64,000 bases of DNA. Origin: Marinobacter halophilus. Its GTDB lineage: Bacteria > Pseudomonadota > Gammaproteobacteria > Pseudomonadales > Oleiphilaceae. Location of the stretch: positions 186,001 to 250,000 of the forward strand of contig NZ_PXNN01000016.1 in assembly GCF_003007685.1 (NCBI RefSeq), read 5' to 3'. Shown one piece after another: positions 63,709 to 64,000 of this stretch. A program made the translations under genes and the position numbers. Numbering within the stretch: the first letter of the stretch is position 1; each line of letters starts with the position of its first letter. The notes below the pieces were generated by a model that saw nothing but the letters and a program-made list of their open reading frames with translations, was not told the origin of the DNA and searched no databases.

Positions 63709-64000
63709 ATGCTCACAGCACTCAGACATCAGGTTAACGTACTGGAATCCGTCGCCACGTCGTCATTCGCTGCCTGGCGGGGCTGCCTGGTGATCAAACC
63801 GGTTCCGCAACCGGAGAAGCCCCTGATTCTGTATGACATCGAAGCCTGCCCCTATTGCCGTCGCGTTCGGGAAGTGTTGACCGCACTGCATCTGGACGTG
63901 GAAATTCGGCCGTGTCCCAAAGGCGGCCGTTTGTTTCGGGCAGAAGCCGAAGCTGTTGGCGGCAAACAGCAATTCCCGCTGTTGGTGGACCAGAATACCG
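63709..64000 (+). CDS. Glutathione S-transferase N-terminal domain protein (partial)
   Basis: The frame opens at ATG 63709 and is still open at the window edge, giving 97 residues. LILYDIEACPYCRRVREVLT near residue 44 is a thioredoxin-fold start with a CPYC active site. QFPLLVDQNT at the end corresponds to the cis-proline and GSH-binding region of GST and glutaredoxin-like proteins. The 40-residue lead (MLTALRHQVNVLESV...) is longer than in a normal GST. The substrate and the C-terminal domain are out of view. A TetR-type operator may control it. Confidence 0.85.
   Translation, partial: MLTALRHQVNVLESVATSSFAAWRGCLVIKPVPQPEKPLILYDIEACPYCRRVREVLTALHLDVEIRPCPKGGRLFRAEAEAVGGKQQFPLLVDQNT

Noticed and set aside
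1..64000. tRNA, rRNA, CRISPR array or prophage genes
   Set aside because: I looked through the intergenic regions on both strands and saw none; nearly all of the sequence is accounted for by the genes listed.

Overview
The window looks like a chromosomal segment of a Marinobacter-type marine gammaproteobacterium. The strongest pointer is a 512-residue fatty acyl-CoA reductase (37918-39456) that I recognise as the Marinobacter wax-ester type. The conserved blocks mucD / lepA-lepB-rnc-era-recO-pdxJ and gacS(barA)-cysM-rlmD-relA-mazG have the order known from Pseudomonas and Marinobacter. I see no rRNA, tRNA, CRISPR array, prophage or transposase gene.

Layout. 1-9251: the end of mucD, an inserted CHASE-PAS-GGDEF-EAL gene, then the lepA-lepB-DUF4845-rnc-era-recO-pdxJ operon. 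9259-17788: a GacS/BarA-type hybrid kinase facing pdxJ, then cysM, rlmD and relA-mazG. 17936-25693: two small paralogous ribbon-helix-helix-like proteins facing each other across a bidirectional terminator, ppc, a YbaK-HDOD fusion, adk, tsaB, an unknown gene and rsmJ. 25726-31690: plsB, nudC, murI, and a minus-strand pair of a DUF2156 acyl/aminoacyltransferase-like protein and a SAM methyltransferase. 31925-39456: a signalling block (REC-PAS-GGDEF-EAL protein and an HDOD histidine kinase) divergent from a FleN/MinD-like ATPase with a long extra C-terminus, then the fatty acyl reductase. 39762-43743: acs, a LuxR-type response regulator, a complex palindromic repeat and a broken fatty acid desaturase. 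43804-49644: assorted metabolism (2-hydroxyacid dehydrogenase, aminotransferase, isopropylmalate-dehydrogenase-like enzyme), an EAL protein and small membrane or lipoproteins. 49638-55784: a LysR regulator and a probable hydroxyacyl-CoA catabolic cluster (acyl-CoA dehydrogenase, SDR, phosphotransferase, histidine phosphatase, SDR), interrupted by two more copies of the palindromic repeat. 55856-57190: a DUF6279 lipoprotein and debris of a DUF4397-like gene. 57281-61845: periplasmic nitrate reductase napEFDABC. 61868-64000: a DacB-type PBP4 and the start of a GST-like gene.

The most unusual item is a family of three long intergenic stem-loops (42489-42679, 51987-52100, 52208-52321). Each has perfectly complementary arms of 28, 28 and 30 bp. 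The arms differ almost completely between copies, while the apical core, with small CC-loop hairpins, is shared. I do not know a described family that matches them. Other items worth a look are the extended MinD/FleN-like ATPase beside a c-di-GMP module and the wax-ester reductase, the RHH-like pair, the desaturase pseudogene and the DUF4397 remnant. Functions are assigned from reading the sequence; no database search was possible.
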